Shown one piece after another: positions 8,047-16,479 of a DNA stretch of 64,000 bases. Under the pieces are notes generated by a model. The model did not search any database, was not told where the DNA came from, and worked only from the letters and a program-made list of their open reading frames with translations. The position numbers were made by a program, and so were the translations under genes. Source of the DNA: UKL13-2 sp031414695 (GTDB taxonomy: Bacteria; Pseudomonadota; Gammaproteobacteria; Burkholderiales; Usitatibacteraceae); assembly GCA_031414695.1 (NCBI GenBank), contig JANNWG010000035.1:129470-193469 (forward strand), given 5' to 3'. Every line of letters begins with the position of its first letter. The stretch's first letter is position 1.

Positions 8047-8155
8047 AAAATATTATAGGTGCGTATGTACGAATGTCTTCACAACAAATCCGCGATAATG
8101 TGATTTCTGATTATGAAATGTTATCTTCCACAATTATCCTTAATGAATATAAACG

Positions 8156-8227
8156 TTAAAACACTAGCAATGGCGGCTATTTTCAAGCATATATGTCTGA
8201 AGATTGCCGCCATTGCTAGTGTTTTAA
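8156..8227. repeat. 22-bp perfect inverted repeat with 28-base spacer
   Basis: TTAAAACACTAGCAATGGCGGC (8156-8177, 22 bases) is exactly inverted at 8206-8227. The spacer is AT-rich with partial self-complementarity (TTCA...TGAA). It lies between the divergent AEC and YeiH genes. There is no coding content. It could be a small non-autonomous element or a strong hairpin in the yeiH leader. Confidence 0.85.
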
Positions 8228-8284
8228 TGTTGGCGCCGTGCGCCGCTTGGGCAAGCTCGTGCGTATGAAAAAAATCAAATCAGC

Positions 8285-9289
8285 ATGACATACGCTTCAA
8301 TTCAACGTATTTGGCCGGGGCTGATTGCCGCCGTTATCATCGCCATTGCCGCTTTATTTTTAGCCGAACACTATCGCGCTTCCGCTATGTTATTTGCGCT
8401 CTTGCTCGGCATGGCGCTTAATTTTCTTGGTCAAGAAGGCCGCACGGTTGAAGGTGTGAAGTGGACATCCTCAACGTTGTTGCGCATTGGTGTGGCGCTA
8501 TTGGGTTTACGTATAACGTTTAGTGAAATCGCGGGTCTTGGTGTGAACGTGACGCTGTTAGTTGTATGCGCGGTCATCGCCACCATTGCCTTTGGCGTCT
8601 TATTGAGCCGTTTTATTTACGTTACGCCACAAGAGCGGCAATTAGGTTTTTTGAGCGGTGGATCGGTGGCAATTTGTGGCGCCTCTGCCGCACTCGCCGT
8701 CGCCGCCATTTTGCCTAAGCACCCCATGAGTGATCGCGACACCACCTTTACGGTCATTGGCGTCACCGCGTTATCCACCGTTGCGATGGTTATTTATCCG
8801 CTGATTTCACATGCGCTAGGCTTTACGGATCGCGAAGCGGGAATTTTTTTAGGCGCGACAATTCATGATGTGGCGCAGGTCATTGGTGCGGGTTATTCGG
8901 TATCCAATGAGGCAGGCGACACGGCAACGATTGTCAAACTACTCAGGGTAGCGATGCTTCTGCCTGTGATCTTAGTGCTGTCGATACTATTTCGTCGTCA
9001 ACATCAAACGCAATCAGGTGGCGGTGCTAAACCGCCGCTGTTACCGTGGTTTGCGGTGGCATTTGGTATTTTTGTGGTGCTCAATAGTTTGGTTGCGCTA
9101 CCGAAGGAACTGCTAACAATAGTCAATGATGCGTCGCGCTTTTTTCTTGTTATCGCCATTGCAGCGATTGGCATGAAAACACAATTAAAAGAATTAGTCG
9201 TACTCGGCTGGCGACCCGTAGTGTTGATCGTAGCGGAGACGTTATTTTTAGCGGCCTTAGTCATTACGGCGATGAAATTTATTTTATGA
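8285..9289 (+). CDS. yeiH: YeiH/UPF0324 family membrane protein (putative sulfate exporter family)
   Basis: This is a 334-aa integral membrane protein with about ten hydrophobic segments. Family features are LLGMALNF near residue 40, TLLRIGVALLGLRITFSEI near 64-82, LSGGSVAICGASAALAVAAIL near 122-142 and FLGATIHDVAQVIGAGYSVS near 186-205. The family is named for a proposed anion export role, but the substrate of this copy is unknown. Its TGA overlaps the ATG of the next gene (ATGA at 9286-9289), so ogt is translationally coupled to it. The leader carries a long inverted repeat (8156-8227). Confidence 0.88.
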   Translation: MTYASIQRIWPGLIAAVIIAIAALFLAEHYRASAMLFALLLGMALNFLGQEGRTVEGVKWTSSTLLRIGVALLGLRITFSEIAGLGVNVTLLVVCAVIATIAFGVLLSRFIYVTPQERQLGFLSGGSVAICGASAALAVAAILPKHPMSDRDTTFTVIGVTALSTVAMVIYPLISHALGFTDREAGIFLGATIHDVAQVIGAGYSVSNEAGDTATIVKLLRVAMLLPVILVLSILFRRQHQTQSGGGAKPPLLPWFAVAFGIFVVLNSLVALPKELLTIVNDASRFFLVIAIAAIGMKTQLKELVVLGWRPVVLIVAETLFLAALVITAMKFIL

Positions 9290-9792
9290 TGCCGCACCAT
9301 TTCGATGCGATTTTCATCGCACCGTTCGGTGCGGTTGGCATTTGCGCTGATGATAAGGCGGTGACGCATATTTCACTGCTGCCGCAGTCAAAAATTGCGC
9401 TCCCGCCTAAAAAAAATACGCTCGCTTATTTAGCCTGCGTACAGTTGTTAGCCTATTTGGATAACGCCAATTACATTTTTGATTTGCCCGTGCGTCTGTC
9501 TGGCAGCAAGCATCAGCTCGATGTCTGGCAGGCAATGCGCGAGATACCTGCCGGGCAAACACGTACCTACGGCGAGATTGCTGAGTTGATTGGCTCTAAT
9601 GCGCGCGCGGTCGGCACGGCGTGCGGCAAAAATCCTGTACCGATTGTCGTGCCTTGTCACCGCATTGTGGCGGCGAGTGGCATTGGCGGCTTCATGGGTA
9701 CACGTGACCCCAATGCACCAGAAAATCCGCTCGCCATTAAACGTTGGCTACTTACACACGAAAACGCATTGACGCAAACTTCACTCATCTAA
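9286..9792 (+). CDS. ogt: Methylated-DNA--[protein]-cysteine S-methyltransferase
   Basis: This is a suicide DNA-repair protein that transfers the alkyl group from O6-alkylguanine to its own cysteine. The active-site motif VVPCHRIVAASG places the acceptor at C124. The DNA-binding helix-turn-helix is seen in QTRTYGEIAELIGSNARAVGTACGKNP (about 91-117). At 168 aa it is the short Ogt/MGMT form without an Ada regulatory domain. The start overlaps the stop of the yeiH-like gene. It ends 5 bases before the xerD start, so yeiH, ogt and xerD appear to form one transcript. Confidence 0.93.
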   Translation: MMPHHFDAIFIAPFGAVGICADDKAVTHISLLPQSKIALPPKKNTLAYLACVQLLAYLDNANYIFDLPVRLSGSKHQLDVWQAMREIPAGQTRTYGEIAELIGSNARAVGTACGKNPVPIVVPCHRIVAASGIGGFMGTRDPNAPENPLAIKRWLLTHENALTQTSLI

Positions 9793-9797
9793 CGCTG

Positions 9798-10706
9798 ATG
9801 GGTGCGAATAAAAATTACGATTTGCTGATAGACCAATTTTCAGATTATTTATTTTTGTCCGATGGGCTATCCAAAAATACCATTGAAAGTTATCGGCGCG
9901 ATTTAGTGCAGCTGGATACGTGGCTCACACATACGAAAGGCCCCACGCTAGTCACGCTAGATTCAACCGACTTACAAGGCTATTTTGCGCACCGCATCAC
10001 CATTGATAACGCCAGCGCACGTACTACGGCAAGGCTAACGTCCACGCTCAAGCGTTTTTACCAATATGCGCTACGCGAAAAATTATTAGCCGTTGATCCA
10101 ACTGCCACTCTTGATTCGCCCAAGTTACAACGCGGCCTACCAAAGTCATTAACAGAAGCCGATGTTGAGGCATTGCTTGATGCACCAAATATCGAGACGC
10201 CGTTAGGCATACGTGATCGTGCGATGTTGGAAACACTTTACGCAGCAGGGCTACGCGTCACCGAGCTTGTGAGCGTGCCGCTAACAAATTTAAGGCTGAA
10301 CGACAATGTGATTCGCGTCGCTGGTAAAGGCAGTAAAGAGCGGCTTGTACCCATCGGCCAAATCGCTGCCGAGTGGCTGACACGATATTTACACGAGGCA
10401 AGGGCGCAGATTTTGCAGGGCAGAATTTCCAGTGATTTATTTGTCGCGAATCACGGCAGCGCTATGTCGCGGCAAATGTTTTGGAACATCATTAAACGCT
10501 ACGCCCTTATCGCCGACATTCGTCAGCCTATTTCGCCACACGTCGTGCGTCATGCTTTTGCCACGCATTTAATAAATCACGGCGCTGATTTACGCGTTGT
10601 GCAGCTGTTGCTAGGCCACCGCGACATCACCACCACGCAGATTTACACACACGTGGCAAGTGAGCGATTAAAAGCGATTCATACCAAACATCACCCGCGT
10701 GGGTAA
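9798..10706 (+). CDS. xerD: Site-specific tyrosine recombinase XerD
   Basis: XerD acts with XerC at dif to resolve chromosome dimers. From the ATG at 9798 the protein is 302 aa. The N-terminal SAM-like domain starts with LIDQFSDYLFLSDGLSKNTIESYRRDL. The catalytic residues are visible: R153 (AAGLRVTEL), K177 (AGKGSKERLVPI), H248 and R251 (SPHVVRHAFATHL), H274 (LLGHRDITTT) and Y283 (QIYTHV). An upstream in-frame start at 9744 would overlap ogt by 49 bases and adds sequence unlike the family, so I reject it. The tightly linked upstream ogt suggests co-transcription. Confidence 0.95.
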   Translation: MGANKNYDLLIDQFSDYLFLSDGLSKNTIESYRRDLVQLDTWLTHTKGPTLVTLDSTDLQGYFAHRITIDNASARTTARLTSTLKRFYQYALREKLLAVDPTATLDSPKLQRGLPKSLTEADVEALLDAPNIETPLGIRDRAMLETLYAAGLRVTELVSVPLTNLRLNDNVIRVAGKGSKERLVPIGQIAAEWLTRYLHEARAQILQGRISSDLFVANHGSAMSRQMFWNIIKRYALIADIRQPISPHVVRHAFATHLINHGADLRVVQLLLGHRDITTTQIYTHVASERLKAIHTKHHPRG

Positions 10707-10718
10707 GGCAAGAATTTT

Positions 10719-10866
10719 TAACCGCCGATGAACGCCGATGAACGCCGATACACGCCGATAAAGTCAAAAACATTTTCTGCTATTGAGGCGACCTACGTTT
10801 TGTTATTTAAGACGGCGATAGGTAAGGTTTTATCGGCGTACATCGGCGTGCATCGGCGGTTAATAA
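10719..10866. repeat. GCCGATG-type repeat stem between xerD and folB
   Basis: The left side carries four head-to-tail units of the form (A)CGCCGATGA at about 10720-10763. The right side (10829-10863) carries three units in inverted orientation (ATCGGCGTAC, ATCGGCGTGC, ATCGGCGGTT). The arms can pair over more than 30 bases around a spacer of about 65 bases. It lies between convergent genes and may act as a bidirectional terminator. Similar repeats of this style (here GCAGAT) occur at 44150-44186. Confidence 0.75.
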
Positions 10867-10870
10867 AATC

Positions 10871-11269
10871 TTAACCCACGAACGAATCTGCAAACCCCGG
10901 TGGCGCGTTATTCGTCGCATGTTTTGAGCGCTTAATCATCACGCCGACTTTCTTCACGCCACGCATGTGGCCGATTTTCGCCACGCTGATTTTTACTGTG
11001 TCAGCATTAAAGTCATTAAATAAAACATCCGCAATATGTTCGGCCAACGCCTCTAATAGCTTGAATTTTGCGTCTTTCAAATCCGCACGAACGCGCTCGA
11101 CCACCTTGCCGTAATCAATCGTGTCACGAATTGAATCACTGGCGCCTGCTTGATGGGTATCAAGCCCAATATCAATATCGAGCACCAAGGTTTGTGGGCG
11201 CTGCTGTTCCCATTCGTAAACGCCAATCCAAGCTTCCGCTTGAAAATCGTGGATGAAAATTGTGTCCAT
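10871..11269 (-). CDS. folB: Dihydroneopterin aldolase
   Basis: FolB converts 7,8-dihydroneopterin to 6-hydroxymethyl-dihydropterin and glycolaldehyde in folate synthesis. The protein starts MDTIFIHDFQAEAWIGVYEWEQQRPQTLVLDIDI, the usual FolB opening, with DTIDYGKVVERV and LLEALAEHIADVL following. Length 132 aa is slightly above the common 118-125 because of a short C-terminal extension. The gene is divergent from plsY with a hairpin-rich spacer, an arrangement common in betaproteobacteria. Confidence 0.92.
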   Translation of the reverse strand: MDTIFIHDFQAEAWIGVYEWEQQRPQTLVLDIDIGLDTHQAGASDSIRDTIDYGKVVERVRADLKDAKFKLLEALAEHIADVLFNDFNADTVKISVAKIGHMRGVKKVGVMIKRSKHATNNAPPGFADSFVG

Positions 11270-11280
11270 AGGGTTGTTCA

Positions 11281-11361
11281 GGCAAAAGTCGGGGTTTCTT
11301 AAAAAAACCTACTTTTGCCCGCTTTAGTTAGTTGAAATTGCTGGCGGAGCCAGACAATTTC
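11281..11361. promoter_or_regulatory. Two hairpins in the folB-plsY intergenic region
   Basis: The first stem is GGCAAAAGT (11281-11289) with ACTTTTGCC (11311-11319). The second is GAAATTGCTGGC (11334-11345) with GCCAGACAATTTC (11349-11361), with one unpaired A. Both lie between divergent genes, so they would be in the leader of one or the other. Function unknown. Confidence 0.5.
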
Positions 11362-11443
11362 AGTTTGGAAAAACCGAAAAGCAACTGAAAACACTATCGG
11401 CGCAAATAAACCAAATCGGGTGCGCTATTGTAAAGTAGTAGTC

Positions 11444-12076
11444 ATGAATACCGAATTTGCCAACATCGTTGCCATTATTGCCGCCTACTTGATTGGCTCC
11501 CTCTCCTTTGCCGTGATTGTCAGCAAAGTCATGGGCTTGCCCGACCCGCATTCTTATGGCTCAGGCAACCCCGGTGCGACCAATGTTTTACGCACGGGCA
11601 AAAAACTTGCCGCGTTATTGACCTTATTGGGAGACGCTGGCAAAGGTTTTTTTGCGCTATGGCTCGCGCAGTATTTAGCGCCTTCGCTGGGATTAGATTC
11701 ATTCGCCTTAGCCGCTGTCGCATTGGCGGTATTTTTAGGGCATTTATTTCCAGTTTTTTTTAATTTTCTGGGTGGCAAAGGCGTGGCAACGGCTGCCGGT
11801 ATTTTATTTGCTATTCATTGGTGGCTAGGTGCGGCCACGCTGGCGACTTGGTTCATCATCGCGGTATTTTTTCGCTACTCCTCAGCGGCGGCTCTCGCGG
11901 CGGCGCTATTCGCACCGTTTTATACGTTTTTTATGTTCGGCTTCACAGCCTATGTGCCAGCCGTAGCGGTAATGTGCGTGCTGCTCATTTGGCGGCATAA
12001 AGACAATATTGCCAAGCTCATGAATGGCACCGAATCGAAACTGGGCGCCAAAAAGAAAGTCGATAGCGAAATTTAG
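11444..12076 (+). CDS. plsY: Glycerol-3-phosphate acyltransferase PlsY
   Basis: PlsY transfers the acyl group from acyl-phosphate to glycerol 3-phosphate in the inner membrane, the first step of phospholipid synthesis. It has about five membrane segments. The conserved loops are GSGNPGATNVLR (about 40-51), LLGDAGKGFFALW (about 62-74) and HLFPVFFNFLGGKGVATAAG (about 100-119). The ATG at 11444 gives the usual N-terminus MNTEFANIVAIIAAYLIGSLSFAVIV; the earlier GTG at 11420 only adds unrelated residues. Length 210 aa. TATTGT just upstream could be a -10 box. Confidence 0.95.
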   Translation: MNTEFANIVAIIAAYLIGSLSFAVIVSKVMGLPDPHSYGSGNPGATNVLRTGKKLAALLTLLGDAGKGFFALWLAQYLAPSLGLDSFALAAVALAVFLGHLFPVFFNFLGGKGVATAAGILFAIHWWLGAATLATWFIIAVFFRYSSAAALAAALFAPFYTFFMFGFTAYVPAVAVMCVLLIWRHKDNIAKLMNGTESKLGAKKKVDSEI

Positions 12077-12104
12077 AAAGTCTAATAATGACGGGCAGTT
12101 TGGC

Positions 12105-12145
12105 GCATACTTGCTTCAAAACACCCGCCAATAAACGACTCTTAT
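12105..12145 (+). repeat. CCAATA-loop hairpin repeat, copy C
   Basis: TTGGCGCATACTTG is followed by CTTCAAAACACCCGCCAATA at 12115-12134. It begins 29 bases after the plsY stop and matches the longer copies D and E in both halves. The remaining spacer up to the S9 peptidase (12146-12340) has no gene. Confidence 0.55.
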
Positions 12146-12340
12146 CGTTGCTGTTGAGCTGTGTTGCTAAATTACACAGTACCAAAAATATCCTCCGTTA
12201 AGCTGAGAAAACTACTTGCGAATCAAGGCGAAGCCGCCTAGACTTTTGCCCTGCGTTACAGTTTGGTTACGTTGGTTTCATTTTGATAACAACGTATCAA
12301 ATCGCTGAATGCTGATTTCTAATCAATCTAGGGTTTTTCG

Positions 12341-14362
12341 ATGAAAAATATTTCTACGTCATTTAAATTTGCGGCGTGCTTGTGGTTTAGTGCAGCGTTC
12401 TTAGCGCCGTCAGTAGCTAACGCGCAGGCTAAGCCAGAGGCTATTGTTGCGACTAGCGTTCCGCCGATTATTCCGACGGAAACTTTCCTACGTCGTCCGG
12501 AATTTGCTGCAATGTCTATTTCGCCAAAAGGTGATCGACTAGCTGCTTTGGTGCCAATCAAAGACAGAGACAATTTAGTCGTGATTGATTTGGTTAAACG
12601 CACCCGCATCACCATTACCAACTTCACTGACAATGATGTTCTTGACTTTAGTTGGATCAACAATGAGCGCATTTTTTTGCGTGTTGGTGACGGTCGAGAT
12701 GCTTCGGGTGAGGCTCGCTATCGCGGTACTTATGCGGTTAATGTTGATGGCTCAAGCATTCGTAATTTGACAGAATTTCGCGGATTATCGCCGCTGCAAA
12801 CTATTTTGGACGACACTAAAGGCGAAATGCTCGTCACGATGAGATTGCGCAATCGAGTCATCGCGGATGTATATCGTTTCAACACGAATACGGGTAAATC
12901 TGAACTACTCACCTTTGATAATCCTGGCGAAACACAAGGTTGGGTACTGGACTGGAATGGTCAGCCGCTAATTGCTGAAAGCGTAGATCCTGACTCTACT
13001 GACACAATCATTTGGTATCGCCCTATGACGTCGGCCAAATGGGAGAAGCTGTGGACTAATCAACCCGATGATGCAAAAGACTCAATGGATGTTGTCGCTT
13101 TTATGCCAGATGGAAAGTCTTTGATTGTGGCAAGTAATAAAGGCCGCGACAAATACGCGTTGTATCGCTACGATATTGCGACTAAAACAGTGGGCGAGAT
13201 CTTGTTTGAGCACCCGTTAGTTGATATTCGCGGCGGCTTGATATGGAATCGTGCGCAAAAGAAACTGATGGGTTATCGCTTCAATGCTGATGTTTTTGGT
13301 GTGAAGTGGCTTGATGCTGATCTCGACACACTTCAAAAACAATTGGATGCGTCGTTAAAAGATACGCGTAACTTTATAAGCTTCAATCCGCAAAGCGACA
13401 TGAAGCGCTTGCTTGTCAGCACTTTTTCATCCACTGATCCAGGGATGAATTATTTATTTGATACGGCTGTAAAGGCGTTAGAGCCAATGCCGCAGCAGCG
13501 CGCATGGATTAAGCCAGAACACATCTCACCACGTAAATATATGCCATATGCAGCACGCGACGGGCTTAACATTCCGGCATGGGTGACGATACCTAAAGGG
13601 TCAACCGGCAAAAATTTACCGCTGATTGTTAATATTCACGGCGGCCCTAATGCACGGACATACAACGAAAGTCCATGGGGTGGATATTCTGAAGCCCCTT
13701 TTTATGCGAACCGTGGCTATGTCGTCTTAGAGCCTGAGCCGCGTGCGTCAACTGGCTTTGGTCGTAAACATTTGTCTCTGGGGTACAAGCAATGGGGACA
13801 AACAATGCAAGACGACATTACTGATGGCGTCCTACATTTAATTAAAGAAGGTATTGTTGATAAGAATCGCGTATGTCTTTATGGCGGCAGTTATGGCGGC
13901 TATGCAACGTTGCAAGGTTTGGTGAAAGAACCAGACTTGTTTAAGTGCGGCGTACCTTGGATTGCTGTTTCAGACCTAGTGATGTTGCAGACAGAAACAA
14001 CAAGTGACAGCAACAATTCGCGTTACAACATGAATCTATTTTATGACCGAACCATTGGCAATTTGAAAACTGAGCTTGAGATGCTGATGAAAAATTCACC
14101 TGTGAATCATGCTGACAAAATCAAAGCGCCGGTATTGTTGGTGATGGGAGAGCTAGACGTGCGTGTGCCGTTACGCCACGGCACATCAATGCGTGATGCA
14201 ATGAATAAGGCGGGTGTTAAAAATGAATTAGTCATTTATAAAGGTGAGGGCCACGGCTTTAACAAAATGGAAAACCGTGTTGATTTTTTCACGCGCGTTG
14301 AAAAATTCTTTGCGCAACACATTGGTGATGATTCACAAAAAGTGGCGGCTGGTGTGAAGTAA
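12341..14362 (+). CDS. Exported S9-family peptidase (prolyl oligopeptidase/DPP-IV/ACPH type)
   Basis: This is a serine peptidase of the alpha/beta-hydrolase S9 type, which cleaves short peptides. A signal peptide is visible (residues 1-28, ending SVANAQA). Residues about 50-390 look like a beta-propeller. The C-terminal hydrolase domain carries IVNIHGGPNA (oxyanion region), S517 in YGGSYGGYA, D606 in VMGELDVRVP and H638 in GEGHGFNKME, a complete triad. Length 673 aa. It faces a second S9 peptidase (14440-16461) across a shared bidirectional terminator. The two are clearly diverged from each other. Confidence 0.92.
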   Translation: MKNISTSFKFAACLWFSAAFLAPSVANAQAKPEAIVATSVPPIIPTETFLRRPEFAAMSISPKGDRLAALVPIKDRDNLVVIDLVKRTRITITNFTDNDVLDFSWINNERIFLRVGDGRDASGEARYRGTYAVNVDGSSIRNLTEFRGLSPLQTILDDTKGEMLVTMRLRNRVIADVYRFNTNTGKSELLTFDNPGETQGWVLDWNGQPLIAESVDPDSTDTIIWYRPMTSAKWEKLWTNQPDDAKDSMDVVAFMPDGKSLIVASNKGRDKYALYRYDIATKTVGEILFEHPLVDIRGGLIWNRAQKKLMGYRFNADVFGVKWLDADLDTLQKQLDASLKDTRNFISFNPQSDMKRLLVSTFSSTDPGMNYLFDTAVKALEPMPQQRAWIKPEHISPRKYMPYAARDGLNIPAWVTIPKGSTGKNLPLIVNIHGGPNARTYNESPWGGYSEAPFYANRGYVVLEPEPRASTGFGRKHLSLGYKQWGQTMQDDITDGVLHLIKEGIVDKNRVCLYGGSYGGYATLQGLVKEPDLFKCGVPWIAVSDLVMLQTETTSDSNNSRYNMNLFYDRTIGNLKTELEMLMKNSPVNHADKIKAPVLLVMGELDVRVPLRHGTSMRDAMNKAGVKNELVIYKGEGHGFNKMENRVDFFTRVEKFFAQHIGDDSQKVAAGVK

Positions 14363-14380
14363 GCTGCTTATCGTTAATTT

Positions 14381-14414
14381 AAAAGGGCGCTTCGGTTAAC
14401 CGAAGCGCCCTTTT
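14381..14414. terminator. Bidirectional rho-independent terminator
   Basis: AAAAGGGCGCTTCGG, a short TTAA centre, and CCGAAGCGCCCTTTT form a perfect hairpin flanked by A- and T-runs. It can end transcription of both convergent S9 peptidase genes. Confidence 0.93.
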
Positions 14415-14439
14415 AATTCATCAATCAATTCTGAAAAAA

Positions 14440-16461
14440 CTACTGCAACAGCGTCTTCTCAATAAACTTAATCTGCGCATAAAACAAAAAATCTTGATTA
14501 CTTTTCTTTGCAAACCCATGACCTTCATCATTCGCCATTAAAAACCAGACGGGTGTGCCCTGTTTTTTGAGTTGTTCTACGATTTGTATTGATTCGGTAT
14601 ACGGCACGCGTGGGTCGTTTTTGCCTTGTACGATCATCATCGGCTTTTTCATTTTTTCCGCATTGTTGAGCGGCGATATTTTGTCGAAGAAGGCGCGCAT
14701 TTTAGGATCGCGCTCGTCTCCGTATTCCGTACGTCGCAGATCGCGACGATAGCTTTCGGTGTTGGTCAAAAATGTCACAAAATTTGAGATGCCTACTGAC
14801 GAAATACCGCCCGCAATTTTGTCTGGATAATTGGTGGCAACGGCGAGCGTCATGTAGCCACCGTAGCTGCCGCCCATCACCAGTACGCGGCTCGCGTCTA
14901 GGTCGGGTTGTGTGGCAATCCAATCAAATAGCGCGCCAATATCCTTGACGGAGTCTTCTCGCTTGAAACCGTTATCGGCGGCTAGAAATGTTTTGCCAAA
15001 GCCCGATGAGCCGCGCACATTTGGGTAAAGAATGGCGATACCCATTTCATTGACCATGTAGTTATTGCGCGCGATAAAGCCTGGTCGCGCTTGGCCTTCG
15101 GGGCCGCCGTGAATATTGATAATGACGGGGCGTTTGCCAGCAAATTTTGTGGCATCTGGTTGGTAGAGGAAGCCTGTAATGCCGAGCCCGTCAGCACTTT
15201 TCCACTTCACCAATTGTGGGTCAACGAACTCTTGTGGGTTTAATCCCATGGCCGCGCCATTGGTCCAGCGGACTAATTTTGTCGAGCCAACATCATAGGA
15301 AAACACCTCGCCGGGTGATTTGGCGGAGGTTAAATTAAACGCTAACTCTTTGCTGTTGCTTTTATTTGACGCGGCATGGTCGTCGTCACCGCTTGACTGC
15401 CAGCGCAAGCCTGATATTTCGCCAGCCAGTAGTGCTGGCCGTGGTAGTTCTTTTTTGCTGTCTAAATCAAGAAAGCGTAAAACGGATGAGCCGGATTCGT
15501 TGGTCAAAAACGCGATACGTTTTGCAACAGTAGAAACAGCAAAATCATCCACATCAAAATTTAAGTGGCCTGTGAGTACCGTCTCTTTGCGTGTCGCCAA
15601 ATCAAGATGAATCAAACGGCGGTACTCACTATTACGGTCAGTGGTAACGAATAAACCCTTGCCATCGCGGGTGTAGCGTGGAGCGCCATATGCTACTGCA
15701 ACGTCGCCATCCTTACGCGCTGGCGTGATGCGCGTTTTTTTCTTAGCGCCAATATCCATCTGCCAAATATGCGACTCATTGGCCGAAATATATTCCGTAA
15801 ATAGTAATTTTTTATCGTTCGGCGAGAAACGAAAATTAAACCAGCGCCCGCCTTCAAAGGTGGCAATCACCTTGGCCTCACTTGGTTTCATCGGGTCGGC
15901 AATGTAGAGCTTTGTTAGCGCCATGCGCGCCGCACCTTCACCGCGATTAAAGCGATCAATGGTGGCGGTGGTGAATACAATTTTGTCGCCTTTACGATTC
16001 CATGCGGGTGAGGTGGCGCGTTCGTTATCCGGTGAGACGGCGGTGATTTCTTTCGTATTTAAGTCCATACGAAAAATGCGAAAGACCTCATTGCCGCCCG
16101 CACCACGTTCAAACAAAATGTATTCGCCTTTTTTAGGCTGAAACGTCGCGCCACCTACTGCATCAGGAAAATCAGTAATCACCATTGGTTTATCGCCAGG
16201 CTTTTCAACCAAATGTAGCTGTGCGCTATTACCACCCGTCGGGCGCGTACGTATCAGCATCGCGTTGCGTGTGGGATGCCAAGCCACAATAGAGGACGGT
16301 CTAAATTCAGTATAGGCCTCGACTTTTTTAGTCAGTTCCGTTTCAATTGGCGGGATACCTTCAATCACCAAATTTGCAGCGGGCGTTAAAAATTGCGCTT
16401 GCGCTATTGTTGCTCCACAGAGCGCAAGTAGCGCTAATAGTTTTCTTACATAAATACGCAC
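14440..16461 (-). CDS. Exported S9-family peptidase (second copy)
   Basis: This is a serine peptidase with a signal peptide ending TIAQAQ, a TolB/WD-like propeller region and a hydrolase domain. The domain shows INIHGGPEG, VMGGSYGGYMTLA (nucleophile Ser), IVQGKNDPRVP and NDEGHGFAKK, a full triad. I choose the GTG at 16461 because AGGAG (16469-16473) stands 7 bases upstream; the ATG at 16476 has no ribosome site and lies in front of AGGAG. The protein is about 673 aa, or 678 from the ATG. The sseA stop is only 18 bases upstream, so both genes probably share a message. Confidence 0.9.
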   Translation of the reverse strand: MRIYVRKLLALLALCGATIAQAQFLTPAANLVIEGIPPIETELTKKVEAYTEFRPSSIVAWHPTRNAMLIRTRPTGGNSAQLHLVEKPGDKPMVITDFPDAVGGATFQPKKGEYILFERGAGGNEVFRIFRMDLNTKEITAVSPDNERATSPAWNRKGDKIVFTTATIDRFNRGEGAARMALTKLYIADPMKPSEAKVIATFEGGRWFNFRFSPNDKKLLFTEYISANESHIWQMDIGAKKKTRITPARKDGDVAVAYGAPRYTRDGKGLFVTTDRNSEYRRLIHLDLATRKETVLTGHLNFDVDDFAVSTVAKRIAFLTNESGSSVLRFLDLDSKKELPRPALLAGEISGLRWQSSGDDDHAASNKSNSKELAFNLTSAKSPGEVFSYDVGSTKLVRWTNGAAMGLNPQEFVDPQLVKWKSADGLGITGFLYQPDATKFAGKRPVIINIHGGPEGQARPGFIARNNYMVNEMGIAILYPNVRGSSGFGKTFLAADNGFKREDSVKDIGALFDWIATQPDLDASRVLVMGGSYGGYMTLAVATNYPDKIAGGISSVGISNFVTFLTNTESYRRDLRRTEYGDERDPKMRAFFDKISPLNNAEKMKKPMMIVQGKNDPRVPYTESIQIVEQLKKQGTPVWFLMANDEGHGFAKKSNQDFLFYAQIKFIEKTLLQ

Positions 16462-16479
16462 GTGAATGCTCCTCATTAA

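Noticed and set aside
9744..9797. Earlier XerD start overlapping ogt
   Set aside because: It adds residues unlike XerD and lies within the conserved end of ogt; the ATG at 9798 gives the usual N-terminus.
10719..10866. Repeated GCCGATG units as a CRISPR array
   Set aside because: Units are only about 10 bases, have no unique spacers and are inverted on the right side. There are no cas genes in the window.
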